This document shows, piece by piece, positions 54,782 through 64,000 of a DNA stretch of 64,000 nucleotides; position 1 is the first letter of the stretch; every line of letters starts with the position of its first letter. The position numbers were made by a program, and so were the translations under genes. Source of the stretch: Herbiconiux sp. A18JL235 (GTDB lineage: Bacteria > Actinomycetota > Actinomycetes > Actinomycetales > Microbacteriaceae). The stretch covers positions 2,728,001 through 2,792,000 of the forward strand of contig NZ_CP162511.1 in the NCBI RefSeq assembly GCF_040939305.1, in the 5' to 3' direction. Under the pieces are notes generated by a model. The model was not told the DNA's origin, searched no databases, and saw only the letters and a list, made by a program, of their open reading frames with translations.

Positions 54782-57670
54782 TCACTCCCTGCCGGTCAAC
54801 TGCCAGGCGTCTTCGCTGCCGGACTCGTCGTCATCAGCGTAGCGGTCGTCGTCGGTGTACGACGACGGCGCCGGCGACGGCCCGCCCGAGGGCCGGGCGG
54901 CCGAGGAGCCGCCGGCATCCGGAGCATCGCCGCGCAGCATCGCCAGCACCTGCGGCAGCTGGTCGGGGGTGACCAGCACGTCGCGGGCCTTCGAGCCCTC
55001 GGAGGGGCCGACGATCTCGCGCGACTCCATGAGGTCCATCAGGCGGCCGGCCTTCGCGAAGCCCACCTTGAGCTTGCGCTGCAGCATCGAGGTGGAGCCG
55101 AACTGCGTCGTGATGACGATCTCGGCGGCGGCGAGCAGCACCTCGAGGTCGTCGCCGATGTCGGAGTCGATCTGCTTCTTCTCGGCGGTGACCGCCACGT
55201 CGTCGCGGTACTCCGGGCGGGCCTGGCGGGTGACGTGCTCGACGACCTTCTGGATCTCGCTCTCGGGAACCCAGGCGCCCTGCACGCGGATGGCCTTCGA
55301 CGACCCCATCGGGAGGAACAGGGCGTCGCCCTGGCCGATGAGCTTGTCGGCGCCCGGCTGGTCGAGGATGACGCGGGAGTCGGTGACGCTCGTGACCGCG
55401 AAGGCCAGGCGCGACGGCACGTTCGCCTTGATGAGACCCGTCACGACGTCGACAGAGGGGCGCTGCGTGGCCAGCACCAGGTGGATTCCGGAGGCGCGGG
55501 CCAGCTGTGTGATGCGCACGATCGAGTCTTCGACGTCGCGGGGGGCGACCATCATGAGGTCGGCGAGCTCGTCGACCACCACGAGGAGGTAGGGGTAGGG
55601 CTTCAGCACCCGCTGCGAGGCGGGCGGCAGCCGGATCTCGTCGTTGATGACGGCGCGGTTGAAGTCGTCGATGTGGCGGAAGCCGAAGCTCTCGAGGTCG
55701 TCGTACCTCATGTCCATCTCCTTCACCACCCACGACAGCGCCTCGGCCGCCTTCTTCGGGTTGGTGATGATGGGGGTGATGAGGTGCGGCACGCCCTGGT
55801 AGGCGGTGAGCTCCACGCGCTTCGGGTCGATGAGCACCATGCGCACCTCGCTCGGCTTCGCGCGCATCAGCACGCTCGTCACCATCGAGTTGATGAAGCT
55901 CGACTTGCCCGAACCGGTGGAACCGGCGACGAGGAGGTGGGGCATCTTCGCGAGGTTCGCCAGCACGAACTTGCCCTCGACGTCTTTGCCGACGCCGATG
56001 GTCATGGGGTGAGGGTCGTTCATCGCCTTCTGCGACCGCAGCACGTCGCCGAGCGAGACCGTCTCCCGGTCGGTGTTCGGGATCTCGATTCCGATGGCGC
56101 TGCGGCCCGGAATGGGCGAGAGGATGCGCACCTCGTTCGAGGCGACCGCGTAGGCGAGGTTCTTCGACAGGGCGGTGACGCGCTCCACCTTCACACCGGG
56201 GCCGAGCTCGATCTCGTACCGCGTGACGGTCGGGCCGCGGGAGAAACCGGTGACCTGCGCGTCGACGGAGAACTGCTTCAGCACATCCGTGATGGCGCGC
56301 ACGATGTCGTCGTTGGCCGCTGAGCGCGACTTCGACGGCTCACCGGTCGACAAATGCGTGACCGAGGGCAGGCGGTAGTTCGCCGGGTCGGATGCAGGGG
56401 CCGGTTCGGGCATGCCGTCGACGGCTCCGGTGGGGTGCGCATCCGGAACCGGGGTGGCGAAGGCGTCGAGCGCCTCTGTGCCGTCGTCGTCGAGCAGGCC
56501 GATGGTCTGCTTACGACCCGGGAGCACCTCGCCGGTGATGCGCTTGATGGCCTGCTCGGCGGCCTCCATGTCATGGAGCAGGCCGCTGCCGAACGCCTCG
56601 GTGCTGTCGAGGTCGCGGGCTGCCGATGCCGGGCCCGCGCCACCGGCCGCAGCGGTGTCGAACTCGGCGGGGCTCATGTACGGGCCGTCTTCGGGCGGGG
56701 GCGTGCGGTCTTCGATGCGCGGCGCCATGAGGGGGGTCTCGAACTCGGGGTCGACCTCGCGCTCGCTCTTGTTGCGGCGCCACCACGGGAGGGCACCGCC
56801 GTCGTCGGGCTGGGCGTCGAAGTCGAGCATGTTCGGGTCGTCGGCGGGGTCGACGGCGCCTTTCTTGCCGCGCTTACCCGCCGTGCCTGCGGTCGACGCC
56901 GCAGCGTCGCCGGGGGCGGCGGCCGGGTCGTCGTCGCTCGGGGCCGGAGCGCCGAAGAGGTACGCGTAGAGCTCGCGCGCGCGGCGACCGATGCGGTTCG
57001 GCGGCGTCTTGGTGATGATGAACAGCGACAGGGCGCAGAAGAACACCAGCACGATCGTGGCCCCGACCGGGGTGATGAGAGTCATGAGCGGGGCACCGGC
57101 GATCCAGCCGATGATGCCGCCGGCGACCGCGAGGCCCTCGATGCCCGCCGCCGGGTCGGGCGCGCCGCCGTAGACGTGGCAGAGACCCGAGACCGAGACC
57201 AGGAACACGGCGAGGCCGATGCCGATGCGGCCGTTGTCGTTCACCGAAGCCGGATGCCGGAACAGCCACAGTGCGAGCAGCAGCAGGATGACGGGGAGTG
57301 CGTAGGCCACCCGGCCGAACAGACCGCCGAAGGTGTAAGCGTTGATCGAGACCGCGACGGCGTTCGACGCGAGGAACCACTCCGTGACAGCACCGGCCAC
57401 CGCGAGCAGGAAGAACAGGAACGGCAGACCGTCGCGCCGCTCCTCCTTGGCCAGCTTCTCGGGCCCGAACGCGCGCGCCGCACCACCCACCACGTGAGCC
57501 ATGCCGAGCCACAGCGACACCAGCGGGTTCGGCTTCTCCTCCGACACCACCGGATACTTCACCGTCTTCTGCGCCGCCGTGCGCTGCGCCGGCTTCCGTG
57601 GCGCAGCCCCGGTCGCACGCGCCGAAGACCCCCTCGTGCTCCGAGGCGTCGACTTACTACTCGTGGCCAT
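54782..57670 (-). CDS. ftsK: DNA translocase FtsK/SpoIIIE
   Basis: Pumps chromosomal DNA through the closing septum. Four membrane spans in the N-terminal 200 residues, a low-complexity linker (about 250-450), then the RecA-like motor with Walker A near residue 584 ([11 protein letters not shown]), Walker B near 696 ([13 protein letters not shown]), and the gamma winged helix ([20 protein letters not shown]) that reads KOPS-like DNA. Length is 962. The start region carries a 25-bp palindrome (57684-57708). Confidence 0.95.
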   Translation of the reverse strand: MATSSKSTPRSTRGSSARATGAAPRKPAQRTAAQKTVKYPVVSEEKPNPLVSLWLGMAHVVGGAARAFGPEKLAKEERRDGLPFLFFLLAVAGAVTEWFLASNAVAVSINAYTFGGLFGRVAYALPVILLLLALWLFRHPASVNDNGRIGIGLAVFLVSVSGLCHVYGGAPDPAAGIEGLAVAGGIIGWIAGAPLMTLITPVGATIVLVFFCALSLFIITKTPPNRIGRRARELYAYLFGAPAPSDDDPAAAPGDAAASTAGTAGKRGKKGAVDPADDPNMLDFDAQPDDGGALPWWRRNKSEREVDPEFETPLMAPRIEDRTPPPEDGPYMSPAEFDTAAAGGAGPASAARDLDSTEAFGSGLLHDMEAAEQAIKRITGEVLPGRKQTIGLLDDDGTEALDAFATPVPDAHPTGAVDGMPEPAPASDPANYRLPSVTHLSTGEPSKSRSAANDDIVRAITDVLKQFSVDAQVTGFSRGPTVTRYEIELGPGVKVERVTALSKNLAYAVASNEVRILSPIPGRSAIGIEIPNTDRETVSLGDVLRSQKAMNDPHPMTIGVGKDVEGKFVLANLAKMPHLLVAGSTGSGKSSFINSMVTSVLMRAKPSEVRMVLIDPKRVELTAYQGVPHLITPIITNPKKAAEALSWVVKEMDMRYDDLESFGFRHIDDFNRAVINDEIRLPPASQRVLKPYPYLLVVVDELADLMMVAPRDVEDSIVRITQLARASGIHLVLATQRPSVDVVTGLIKANVPSRLAFAVTSVTDSRVILDQPGADKLIGQGDALFLPMGSSKAIRVQGAWVPESEIQKVVEHVTRQARPEYRDDVAVTAEKKQIDSDIGDDLEVLLAAAEIVITTQFGSTSMLQRKLKVGFAKAGRLMDLMESREIVGPSEGSKARDVLVTPDQLPQVLAMLRGDAPDAGGSSAARPSGGPSPAPSSYTDDDRYADDDESGSEDAWQLTGRE

Positions 57671-57683
57671 GAAATCACGCTAT

Positions 57684-57708
57684 ATCGAGGCGATGACATC
57701 GCCTCGAT
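57684..57708. promoter_or_regulatory. perfect palindrome upstream of ftsK
   Basis: ATCGAGGCGATG, one central A, then its exact complement: a 12-bp perfect inverted repeat beginning 14 bp before the ftsK ATG. On the minus strand it is followed at once by TATAGC (57679-57684), a possible -10 box 8 nt from the ATG. It could be a repressor site between -35 and -10, or an RNA hairpin near the start codon. It does not match the LexA box. Confidence 0.6.
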
Positions 57709-58231
57709 GCCGCGCCGTGCTGGCTGTGCTGGCTGCCGGCGGGGCCGTGCTTCGCGCGGCTCCGCCGGGGCGCGCCGCCGCTTCTGCGGCGCGCCGCGAT
57801 ATGTGAAGGGGTGGTCGCTCTCGCGGCCACCCCTTCACCTTGGGTCGTCAGGGCAGGGCCTGTTGCGTGCGTACTCGGGGTGCGGGTGCGGGGTGGTGCA
57901 GACAGCGCGCGCGCTGTTGGTCGCGGAGAGTGTCGCTAAGAGCGGGAATGGGAGCATGTTGCGCTACCTACGCGGGACAGGCGCCCCACCTGTGCGGGCG
58001 TGCGGGCGTGCCCGCGGGCGAGCAGCGCTCCCGGCCCAGCGAGAGACGGGGCGCGCCATCTGCGGGTGGGTGCCGGCAGCCGGTCGAAGCGGCGGGCCGT
58101 ACTCGACGACCCAGGGTGAGTGCGCGACCGCGCCAGCGACCGCGCACTCACATGTCGCGTCGCGCCGGGCGAGGACCGGCGCGCCCCGGCAGAGCCGCGC
58201 GCAGCACGGCCCTGCCGGCAGCTAACACAGG
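57709..58231. other. gene-free hairpin-rich spacer between rnj and ftsK
   Basis: About 520 bp in which I support no gene. Open frames are GC-driven and lack ribosome sites. It holds four inverted repeats: 57736-57742 with 57762-57768; 57769-57795 (10-bp stem GGCGCGCCGC, 7-nt loop); 57803-57838 (16-pair stem starting GTGAAGGGGTGG, 4-nt loop); and 58116-58151 (11-bp stem GTGAGTGCGCG, 14-nt loop) about 80 nt after rnj, a candidate terminator without T-run. Confidence 0.7.
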
Positions 58232-59911
58232 TCACGCCTCGATGACCAACGGCACGATCATCGGGCGGCGCCGATAGGAGGTGTTCACCCAGCGGCCGAC
58301 GGTGCGGCGCACGACCTGCTGGAGGGCGTACGGCTCGCGCACGCCGTTCTGAGCGGCTTCGGCGAGGGCGGCGCTGATCTTGGGCTTGACGGTGTCGAAG
58401 ACGGAGTCGTCTTCGGCGAAGCCCTTGGCGTGGATCTCGGGGCCGACGACGATGCGCCCGGTGAGTGCCTCGACCACGACGATGATCGAGATGAAGCCCT
58501 CCTCGCCGAGGATGCGGCGGTCTTTGAGGTCGGCGTCGGTGATCTCGCCGACGGTGGAGCCGTCGACGTACACGTAGCCGAGGTCGTACTGGCCGACCAC
58601 CTTCGCCACCCCGTCGCGCAGGTCGATCACGGTGCCGTCCTCGGCGATGATCGTGTTCTCCTTCGGCACCCCGGTGTCGATGGCGAGCTTCGCGTTCGCC
58701 ACCAGGTGACGGTACTCGCCGTGCACCGGGAGCACGTTCTTGGGCTTCAGGATGTTGTAGCAGTAGAGCAGTTCGCCCGCCGCGGCGTGACCCGAGACAT
58801 GCACCTTCGCGTTCGCCTTGTGCACGACGTTGGCGCCGAGCTTCGTGAGCCCGTTGATGATGCGGTAGACGGCGTTCTCGTTGCCCGGGATGAGGCTGGA
58901 GGCGAGAATGACGGTGTCGCCCTCCCCCACCTCGATCTGGTGCTCGTTGTTCACCATGCGCGACAGCACAGCCATCGGCTCGCCCTGCGACCCGGTCGAC
59001 ATGTAGACGATCTTGTCGTCGGGGATGTCGCCGGCCTTCTTGAAGTCGACGAGCACGCCGTCGGGCACCTTCAGGTACCCGAGCTCAGCGGCGATCCCCA
59101 TGTTGCGCACCATCGAGCGCCCGAGCAGCGCCACCCGGCGCCCGTTCGCGTGAGCGGCGTCGAGCACCTGCTGCACGCGGTGCACGTGGCTCGAGAAGCT
59201 CGCGACGATCACCCGGCGCGGCGCGCGCTCGATGATCGACTCGAGCACGGGGCCGATGTCGCGCTCGAGAGGGGTGAACCCCGGAACATCCGCGTTGGTG
59301 CTGTCGACGAGGAAGAGGTCGACCCCCTCCTCGCCGAGACGCGCGAAGGCGCGCAGGTCGGTGAGGCGGTCGTCGAGCGGCAGCTGGTCCATCTTGAAGT
59401 CGCCGGTGTGCAGCACCACGCCGCCCGGCGTCTTGATGGCGACGGCGAGCGCATCCGGAATCGAGTGGTTCACCGCCACGAACTCGCACTCGAACGGCCC
59501 GAGGTTCTCGATCTGCCCCTCGGCGACGTCGAAGGTGTAGGGCGTGATGCGGTGCTCCTTGAGCTTCGCCTCGACGAGCGCGAGGGTGAGCGCCGAGCCG
59601 ATGAGCGGGATGTCCTCCCGCAGCTTCAGCAGGTAGGGCACCGCACCGATGTGGTCTTCGTGGCCGTGCGTGAGCACGATGCCGACGATGTCGTCGAGGC
59701 GGTCGCGCACGATGCTGAAGTCGGGGAGGATGAGGTCGACACCCGGCTGGTGCTCCTCAGGGAAGAGCACGCCGCAGTCGACGACGAGGAGCTTGCCCTC
59801 GTACTCGAACACGGTCATGTTGCGGCCGATCTCTCCGAGACCGCCCACCGGGGTGATGCGGAGCGTGCCGGCTTCGAGGGTCGGCGGATCGTAGACGGGG
59901 CTGGTGTTCAT
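58232..59911 (-). CDS. rnj: ribonuclease J
   Basis: Metallo-beta-lactamase RNase with endo- and 5'-exonuclease activity in RNA turnover and rRNA maturation. The metal motif HGHEDHIGAVPYL, the phosphate-site motif TGDFKMDQLP, the beta-CASP domain (LVDSTNADVPGF, STGSQGEP) and HVSGHAAAGEL are present. Length is 559. It follows dapA, the classic actinomycete pair. The 106-bp gap upstream shows no obvious promoter. Confidence 0.95.
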   Translation of the reverse strand: MNTSPVYDPPTLEAGTLRITPVGGLGEIGRNMTVFEYEGKLLVVDCGVLFPEEHQPGVDLILPDFSIVRDRLDDIVGIVLTHGHEDHIGAVPYLLKLREDIPLIGSALTLALVEAKLKEHRITPYTFDVAEGQIENLGPFECEFVAVNHSIPDALAVAIKTPGGVVLHTGDFKMDQLPLDDRLTDLRAFARLGEEGVDLFLVDSTNADVPGFTPLERDIGPVLESIIERAPRRVIVASFSSHVHRVQQVLDAAHANGRRVALLGRSMVRNMGIAAELGYLKVPDGVLVDFKKAGDIPDDKIVYMSTGSQGEPMAVLSRMVNNEHQIEVGEGDTVILASSLIPGNENAVYRIINGLTKLGANVVHKANAKVHVSGHAAAGELLYCYNILKPKNVLPVHGEYRHLVANAKLAIDTGVPKENTIIAEDGTVIDLRDGVAKVVGQYDLGYVYVDGSTVGEITDADLKDRRILGEEGFISIIVVVEALTGRIVVGPEIHAKGFAEDDSVFDTVKPKISAALAEAAQNGVREPYALQQVVRRTVGRWVNTSYRRRPMIVPLVIEA

Positions 59912-60017
59912 AGGCCCTCCTCAGTTCTCGTGGGTCGTCGTGCGGTGCGTGGCGTCGTGCTCACGCTGTGGTCTGTGGTGCTGTGCGCTCGGTCGCGCCG
60001 CCCGACGTCGAGGGCGC

Positions 60018-61004
60018 TCAGCGGGTGGTTCCCGCCACCTTCGGCAGCGCTCCACCGGCGGCGGCGTTGCGGTCGGGGCGGAAGTTCTTGAGCTTCAGGC
60101 CCTCGATGCCCTGCACCAGATCGATCTCGTCCTCGATCTGGGCGGCCTCCCACTCCTCGGGGCCGACGAGCGGAAGGCGCACGCGGGGGCTGCCGATGCG
60201 GCCGAGGCCGTGCAGGATGTACTTCGCCGCCACGGTGCCCGGCACATGCGTCATGATGGCGCGCACCAGCGGCTCGAGCGACTGGTGGGCCGCGGTCGCC
60301 GTGGCCAGGTCGCCCGCGTTCACGGCGTCGACGATGGTGCGGTAGGGGGCGGGCGCCACGTTCGCCGTGACACCGATGAGCCCTACGGCCCCGATCGACA
60401 TGTGCGGCAGCACGTTGGCGTCGTCGCCCGAGAAGTAGAGCAGCTCGGTCTGGTTGATGACCCGGCTGACCTCGCTGAAGTCGCCCTTCGCGTCTTTGAT
60501 GGCGAGCACGTTGGGGTGCTTCGCGAGGCGCAGGATGGTCTCGTACTTGATCGGCACACCGGTGCGGCCCGGGATGTCGTAGAGGATGACGGGGAGATCG
60601 GTCGCGTCGGCGATCATGCGGAAGTGGGTGAGGATACCCGCCTGTGTCGGCTTGTTGTAGTACGGCGTGACGACGAGGTTGCCGTCGGCCCCCGCCTTCT
60701 CACTCTGCCGCGCGAGCTGCATGGCGTGAGCGGTCTCGTTCGAACCGCCGCCCGTGATGATCTTGGCGCGCCCCGCCGCGACGTCTTTGCCCACCTCGAC
60801 GAGCCTGATCTTCTCGGGGTCGGTGAGGGTGGAGGTCTCCCCTGTCGTTCCCGACACCACGATGCCGTCGGCGCCGCCGACGATGAGCTCGTCGATCAGC
60901 TTCTCCACGCCCGGCCAGTCGACCTCGCCGTCGGCGGTGAACGGGGTGACCATGGCGACGAGCACCTGGCCGAACGGGTTCTCGGCAGTTGAAGCAGTAG
61001 ACAC
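60018..61004 (-). CDS. dapA: 4-hydroxy-tetrahydrodipicolinate synthase
   Basis: Condenses aspartate semialdehyde and pyruvate, the first step to diaminopimelate and lysine. VAMVTPFTADGEVD at the start, the SGTTGETSTL phosphate-like loop, the catalytic Tyr in VVTPYYNKPTQ and the Schiff-base Lys in LAIKDAKGD are visible. Length is 328. The start is GTG 61004; TAGCCT lies 6 nt upstream and there is no Shine-Dalgarno site, so a leaderless message is likely. Confidence 0.96.
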   Translation of the reverse strand: MSTASTAENPFGQVLVAMVTPFTADGEVDWPGVEKLIDELIVGGADGIVVSGTTGETSTLTDPEKIRLVEVGKDVAAGRAKIITGGGSNETAHAMQLARQSEKAGADGNLVVTPYYNKPTQAGILTHFRMIADATDLPVILYDIPGRTGVPIKYETILRLAKHPNVLAIKDAKGDFSEVSRVINQTELLYFSGDDANVLPHMSIGAVGLIGVTANVAPAPYRTIVDAVNAGDLATATAAHQSLEPLVRAIMTHVPGTVAAKYILHGLGRIGSPRVRLPLVGPEEWEAAQIEDEIDLVQGIEGLKLKNFRPDRNAAAGGALPKVAGTTR

Positions 61005-61010
61005 GACTAC

Positions 61011-61016
61011 AGGCTA
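61011..61016 (-). promoter_or_regulatory. -10-like box of dapA
   Basis: TAGCCT on the minus strand, 6 nt before the GTG of dapA in the 16-bp gap after era. No clear -35. It fits the TANNNT form and spacing shared by argC, dapF and the RsmC-like gene. Confidence 0.45.
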
Positions 61017-61020
61017 TCGG

Positions 61021-61926
61021 TCAGAAGCCCAGCCTTCCGAGCTGCTTGGCGTCCCGCTGCCAGTCTTTGGCGACTTTCACCCGGATGTTCAGGTAGACCT
61101 GCCGCCCGAGCAGGGGTTCGATCTGCGCCCGTGCCCGCGCACCCACCTCACCGAGCCGCGACCCCTTCGGCCCGATGATGATGCCCTTCTGGCTGTCGCG
61201 CTCGACGAACAGGTTGGCGTAGATCTCGACCAGGTCGCGGTCGTCGCGCTCGGTCATGTCGTCGATGGTGACCGCGATGGAGTGCGGCAACTCGTCGCGC
61301 ACGCCCTCGAGCGCCGCCTCCCTGATGAGCTCCGCGATGCGCGACTCGAGGCCGGCGTCGGTGTACTGGTCGTCGGGGTAGAGCTTCTCCGAGCGCGGCA
61401 GCAGCGCGATCAACTCGCTCACCAGCACGTCGAGCTGGATGCGGTCGGTCGCCGAGACCGGGATGATCGCCTCCCAGTCGCGCAGCTCCGACACGGCGAG
61501 TAGCTGCTCGCCCACCCGCTGCTTCGACGCCTGGTCGATCTTCGTGACGATCGCCACCTTCTTCGCGCCCGGATAGGCGTCGAGCTGTTCGTTGATGAAG
61601 CGGTCGCCCGGGCCGAGCTTCTCGTCGGCGGGGAGGCAGAAGCCGATGACGTCGACGTCGCCGAGGGTCGACTGCACGAGCGAGTTCAGCCGCTCACCGA
61701 GCAGCGTGCGCGGGCGGTGCATGCCCGGGGTGTCGACGACGATGATCTGGCCGGCAGGCTCGTGGACGATGCCGCGGATGGTCTGCCTCGTGGTCTGCGG
61801 CTTCGAGCTCGTGATGGCGACCTTCTCACCCACCAGCGCGTTCGTGAGTGTCGACTTCCCGACGTTCGGCCGACCCACGAAGGTCACGAACCCCGCTCTG
61901 AAGTCGTCGCTCCCCTGCTCGCTCAT
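61021..61926 (-). CDS. era: GTPase Era
   Basis: Helps mature the 16S rRNA 3' end and assemble the 30S subunit. G1 GRPNVGKST, G3 DTPGMHRPR, G4 TKID, then a C-terminal KH domain (IIGPKGSRLGEVGARARAQ). Length is 301. The start overlaps the CBS-protein gene by 4 bp. YbeY and Era in one operon links two 16S-maturation factors. Confidence 0.96.
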   Translation of the reverse strand: MSEQGSDDFRAGFVTFVGRPNVGKSTLTNALVGEKVAITSSKPQTTRQTIRGIVHEPAGQIIVVDTPGMHRPRTLLGERLNSLVQSTLGDVDVIGFCLPADEKLGPGDRFINEQLDAYPGAKKVAIVTKIDQASKQRVGEQLLAVSELRDWEAIIPVSATDRIQLDVLVSELIALLPRSEKLYPDDQYTDAGLESRIAELIREAALEGVRDELPHSIAVTIDDMTERDDRDLVEIYANLFVERDSQKGIIIGPKGSRLGEVGARARAQIEPLLGRQVYLNIRVKVAKDWQRDAKQLGRLGF

Positions 61927-63296
61927 GCTCTCTCCTTCGTGTCGTCGTTCGTCGTGGTCTTACCGGCCTTCGGCAGCTTCACCGGGCCCGTGGCGACCCG
62001 CACCGGGCCGGTGTCGCCCTCGTCGTCTCCCCGTGCATCCGGATCGCGCCGCACCGTCGCGGTGACCAGCCGCTTTCGTCTGCCCTCGGTGCGGTCTGCC
62101 GTGAGGATGAGGCCCGCGATGCGCGCCTCGTCGCCGGTCTCAGCGAGCCTGCCGAGCCCCTTGGCGAGCAGGCCCCCCACGGTGTCGACGTCGTCGTCGT
62201 CGAGCTCGAGTCCGAACAGCTCGCCGAGTTCGTCGACCGGCAACCTGGCGCTCACCCGGAAGGTGTCGACGGCCTCGAGCGGCTCGACCTCGACCATGTC
62301 GCGGTCGTACTCGTCGGAGATGTCGCCGACGAGCTCCTCGAGCAGGTCTTCGAGGGTGACGAGGCCTGCGATGCCGCCGTACTCGTCGACCACCATGGCG
62401 AGGTGGTTCGACTCGGCCTGCATCTGCCGGAGGGTGTCGTCGACCTTCTTCGACTCCGGGATGAGCAGGGCCGGGCGGGCGAGCTCGGCGACCGTCGTGG
62501 TCTCCAGCTTGGCCGGGCGTTCGTAGCTCAGCCGCGCGACGTCGCGCAGGTAGAGCACACCCGAGATGTCGTCGACCCGGCCACCGACCACCACGGGCAT
62601 GCGCGAGACGCCCTTGCTGAGGAAGAGCCCGAGACCGTGCCCCACCGTGTCGTCGTCGTCGACGGTCACCATGTCGGTGCGCGGGATCATCACCTCGCGC
62701 ACCACCGTGTCGTTGAACTCGAGGATCGAGTGGATGAGCTCGCGGTCGTCTTCCTCGAGCACCTCGAGCTCGGTGGCCTCGTCGACCATGCTGAGCAGCT
62801 GCTCCTCCGAGGAGAAGGTGCCCGAGCGGATGCGCCCCGGGGTCACCCGATTGCCGATGGCCACCAGCGCGTTCGCCAGCGGACCGAGTACCACGCGCGT
62901 CACGTGCACGGGCACGGCGCCCCAGCGGACGATGGCTTTCGGATGCGCACGGCCGACGCTGCGCGGGCTCGATCCCACGAGTACGAACGAGACCGCCGTC
63001 ATCACCACGGCCGACAGCACGAGGGCGATCCACAGCTCGTCGATGGTGAACGCGAACGAGATGGTGATGAGCACCGCCGCCGTGGTCTCGAACACCACGC
63101 GGGCGAAGTTCGCGGCGTTGAGGTGGGCCGCGGGGTCTTCGGCGATGGCCCGCAGCGACCGCTTCGCGCGCGCCCGCTCGGCGAGCTCGAGCAGATCGCC
63201 GCGGGAGAGCGAGAGCACCGCGGTGTCGATCGCCGCGAACAGGCCGCCCAGCGCCACCAGCACGACGGCCGCGAGGAGGAACAGGACGATGGTCAT
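61923..63296 (-). CDS. CNNM/CorC-type membrane protein with CBS domains
   Basis: A 457-residue protein: DUF21-type membrane domain with three to four spans (about 1-140), a CBS pair (MIPRTDMVTVDDDD; VDEYGGIAGLVTLEDLLEEL) and the CorC/HlyC C-terminal domain (FRVSARLPVDELGELFG). Relatives act in Mg/Co efflux or are called hemolysin-like; haemolysis is not implied. It ends with a basic and Thr/Lys-rich tail. It overlaps ybeY by 1 bp (TAATG). Confidence 0.9.
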   Translation of the reverse strand: MTIVLFLLAAVVLVALGGLFAAIDTAVLSLSRGDLLELAERARAKRSLRAIAEDPAAHLNAANFARVVFETTAAVLITISFAFTIDELWIALVLSAVVMTAVSFVLVGSSPRSVGRAHPKAIVRWGAVPVHVTRVVLGPLANALVAIGNRVTPGRIRSGTFSSEEQLLSMVDEATELEVLEEDDRELIHSILEFNDTVVREVMIPRTDMVTVDDDDTVGHGLGLFLSKGVSRMPVVVGGRVDDISGVLYLRDVARLSYERPAKLETTTVAELARPALLIPESKKVDDTLRQMQAESNHLAMVVDEYGGIAGLVTLEDLLEELVGDISDEYDRDMVEVEPLEAVDTFRVSARLPVDELGELFGLELDDDDVDTVGGLLAKGLGRLAETGDEARIAGLILTADRTEGRRKRLVTATVRRDPDARGDDEGDTGPVRVATGPVKLPKAGKTTTNDDTKERA

Positions 63297-63760
63297 TACT
63301 TACGGCGGCGCTCGCTCATCGCGAACCCCACGAGGATGTCGCGCTGGATGCCGAACATCTCGCGCTCCTCGTCGGGTTCGGCGTGGTCGAAGCCGAGCAG
63401 GTGCAGGATGCCGTGGGTGGTGAGCAGCAGCAGCTCCTCCAGAGTGGAGTGCTTCGCAGCCTTGGCCTGCTCCTCGGCGACCTGCGGGCAGAGCACCACG
63501 TCGCCCAGGAGGCCAGCCGGGGTGGGCGCGTCTTCGGTGCCGGGGCGCAGCTCGTCCATCGGGAAGCTGAGCACATCGGTGGGCCCGGGCTCGTCCATCC
63601 ACTGCACGTGCAGCTGCTCCATGGCCGCCTCGTCGACCAGGACGATGGCGAGCTCGGCGTCGGGGTGCACATGCATCTGGTCGAGCGCATAGCTCGCCAG
63701 ACGCAGCAGCGCCGTCTCGTCGACCTCGATTGACGACTCGTTGTTCAGTTCGATCGACAC
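63296..63760 (-). CDS. ybeY: rRNA maturation endoribonuclease YbeY
   Basis: Zn-dependent RNase involved in 16S rRNA 3'-end maturation and 70S quality control. The metal motif [17 protein letters not shown] carries the three His. [11 protein letters not shown] is the second family block. The start at GTG 63760 (GAGGA upstream) gives 154 residues, normal for YbeY. It lies 10 bp after phoH. Confidence 0.95.
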   Translation of the reverse strand: MSIELNNESSIEVDETALLRLASYALDQMHVHPDAELAIVLVDEAAMEQLHVQWMDEPGPTDVLSFPMDELRPGTEDAPTPAGLLGDVVLCPQVAEEQAKAAKHSTLEELLLLTTHGILHLLGFDHAEPDEEREMFGIQRDILVGFAMSERRRK

Positions 63761-63770
63761 GTGCGCATCC

Positions 63771-64000
63771 TCATCGCTTGTTCCTGTACCGGCGGTCGCG
63801 CTCGCTCGGGCCCTGATAGCCGGGGTTCTCGCGACGCGCGAGCTCCACCTGATCGTATTTCGTGTACGCGTCGACGATCTGCCCCACCAGCGTGTGCCGA
63901 ACCACGTCGGCACTCGTCAGCGTGGCGAAATGGATGTCGTCGATCGAGCCGAGGATGCGCGTCACCACCTGCAGACCGCTGGTGCCGATCGGAAGGTCGA
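63771..64000 (-). CDS. phoH: PhoH-like ATPase, C-terminal part only
   Basis: The gene enters from beyond the right edge; the visible 75 codons encode [20 protein letters not shown], then [20 protein letters not shown], the typical PhoH C-terminus, and a basic tail (RDRRYRNKR). PhoH proteins are RNA-linked P-loop ATPases; the Walker motifs lie outside the window. The phoH-ybeY-CBS-era order is standard in actinomycetes. Confidence 0.88.
   Translation of the reverse strand, partial: DLPIGTSGLQVVTRILGSIDDIHFATLTSADVVRHTLVGQIVDAYTKYDQVELARRENPGYQGPSERDRRYRNKR

Noticed and set aside
54227..56323. 698-codon plus-strand open frame over pgsA and ftsK
   Set aside because: Antisense shadow caused by high GC at third positions; no ribosome site and no recognisable domain.
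57840..58231. Open frames on both strands in the spacer between rnj and ftsK
   Set aside because: The translations are low-complexity Arg/Ala/Gly/Ser with no domain or ribosome site, and the region is interrupted by strong inverted repeats.

Overview
The window is a block of chromosome from a high-GC Gram-positive actinomycete, most likely a member of the Microbacteriaceae. The evidence is the high GC content, frequent GTG starts, gene orders typical of Actinomycetota (recN-nadK-tlyA, hisCBH-priA, ftsK-pgsA-cinA-clgR-DUF3046-recA-recX-miaB-miaA-dapF, gluABCD) and a 16S-23S spacer without tRNA genes. Nearly every gene is on the minus strand. The only plus-strand genes are a DUF1844 protein (39237-39599), lexA (44294-44968) and an RsmC-like methyltransferase (46617-47231). 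I see no insertion sequence, prophage, CRISPR array or other accessory island. This is core chromosome, so the unusual content is mostly regulatory or DNA-level rather than new genes.

Layout, left to right (minus-strand transcription runs right to left). 2-10046: cmk, tyrA, rluB, scpB, scpA, parA, xerD, a Nudix hydrolase, pyrG and a large membrane protein, mostly overlapping by a few bases as one long operon. 10095-16250: recN, nadK, tlyA, a 60-residue protein, a HAD phosphatase and a protein with 24 tandem hexapeptide repeats. 16311-21943: one complete rRNA operon (16S-23S-5S) with promoter, processing stems and terminator. 22113-29742: an alkyladenine glycosylase, a 58-residue membrane protein and the arginine operon argCJBDFH, without argG or argR. 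29816-36730: pheST, then a glutamate-type ABC transporter gluABCD. 36812-39599: a SpoU-type RNA methyltransferase, rplT, rpmI, infC and the DUF1844 gene. 39592-43594: SseB-like protein, hisA/priA, hisH, hisB and hisC. 43660-44968: a LysM membrane protein divergent from lexA. 44981-52659: hflX, RsmC-like methyltransferase, dapF, miaA, miaB, recX and recA. 52953-57670: DUF3046, clgR-like regulator, pncC/cinA, pgsA and ftsK. 57671-58231 is a gene-free, hairpin-rich spacer. 58232-64000: rnj, dapA, era, a CorC/CNNM-type CBS protein, ybeY and the start-truncated end of phoH.

Functionally the window covers chromosome segregation (ScpAB, ParA, XerD, FtsK), SOS and repair (LexA, RecA, RecX, RecN, alkyladenine glycosylase, a probable SOS division inhibitor), translation and RNA maturation (rRNA, PheST, IF3, L20, L35, Era, YbeY, TlyA, RluB, MiaA, MiaB, RNase J) and amino-acid synthesis (Arg, His, Tyr, Lys/diaminopimelate).

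The most interesting signals are: (1) a strong excess of the heptamer CGGATGC on both strands, which imposes otherwise rare codons in several codon phases; (2) a 12-bp perfect inverted repeat touching the ftsK start region; (3) a series of genes whose -10-like box lies 6-8 nt before the start codon, suggesting leaderless mRNAs; (4) LexA boxes placed on the promoters of recA and of the LysM gene; (5) an AUC start codon for infC; (6) a terminator-like hairpin inside the coding sequence of the RNA methyltransferase downstream of rplT; (7) the arginine/aspartate hexapeptide-repeat protein next to the rRNA operon.
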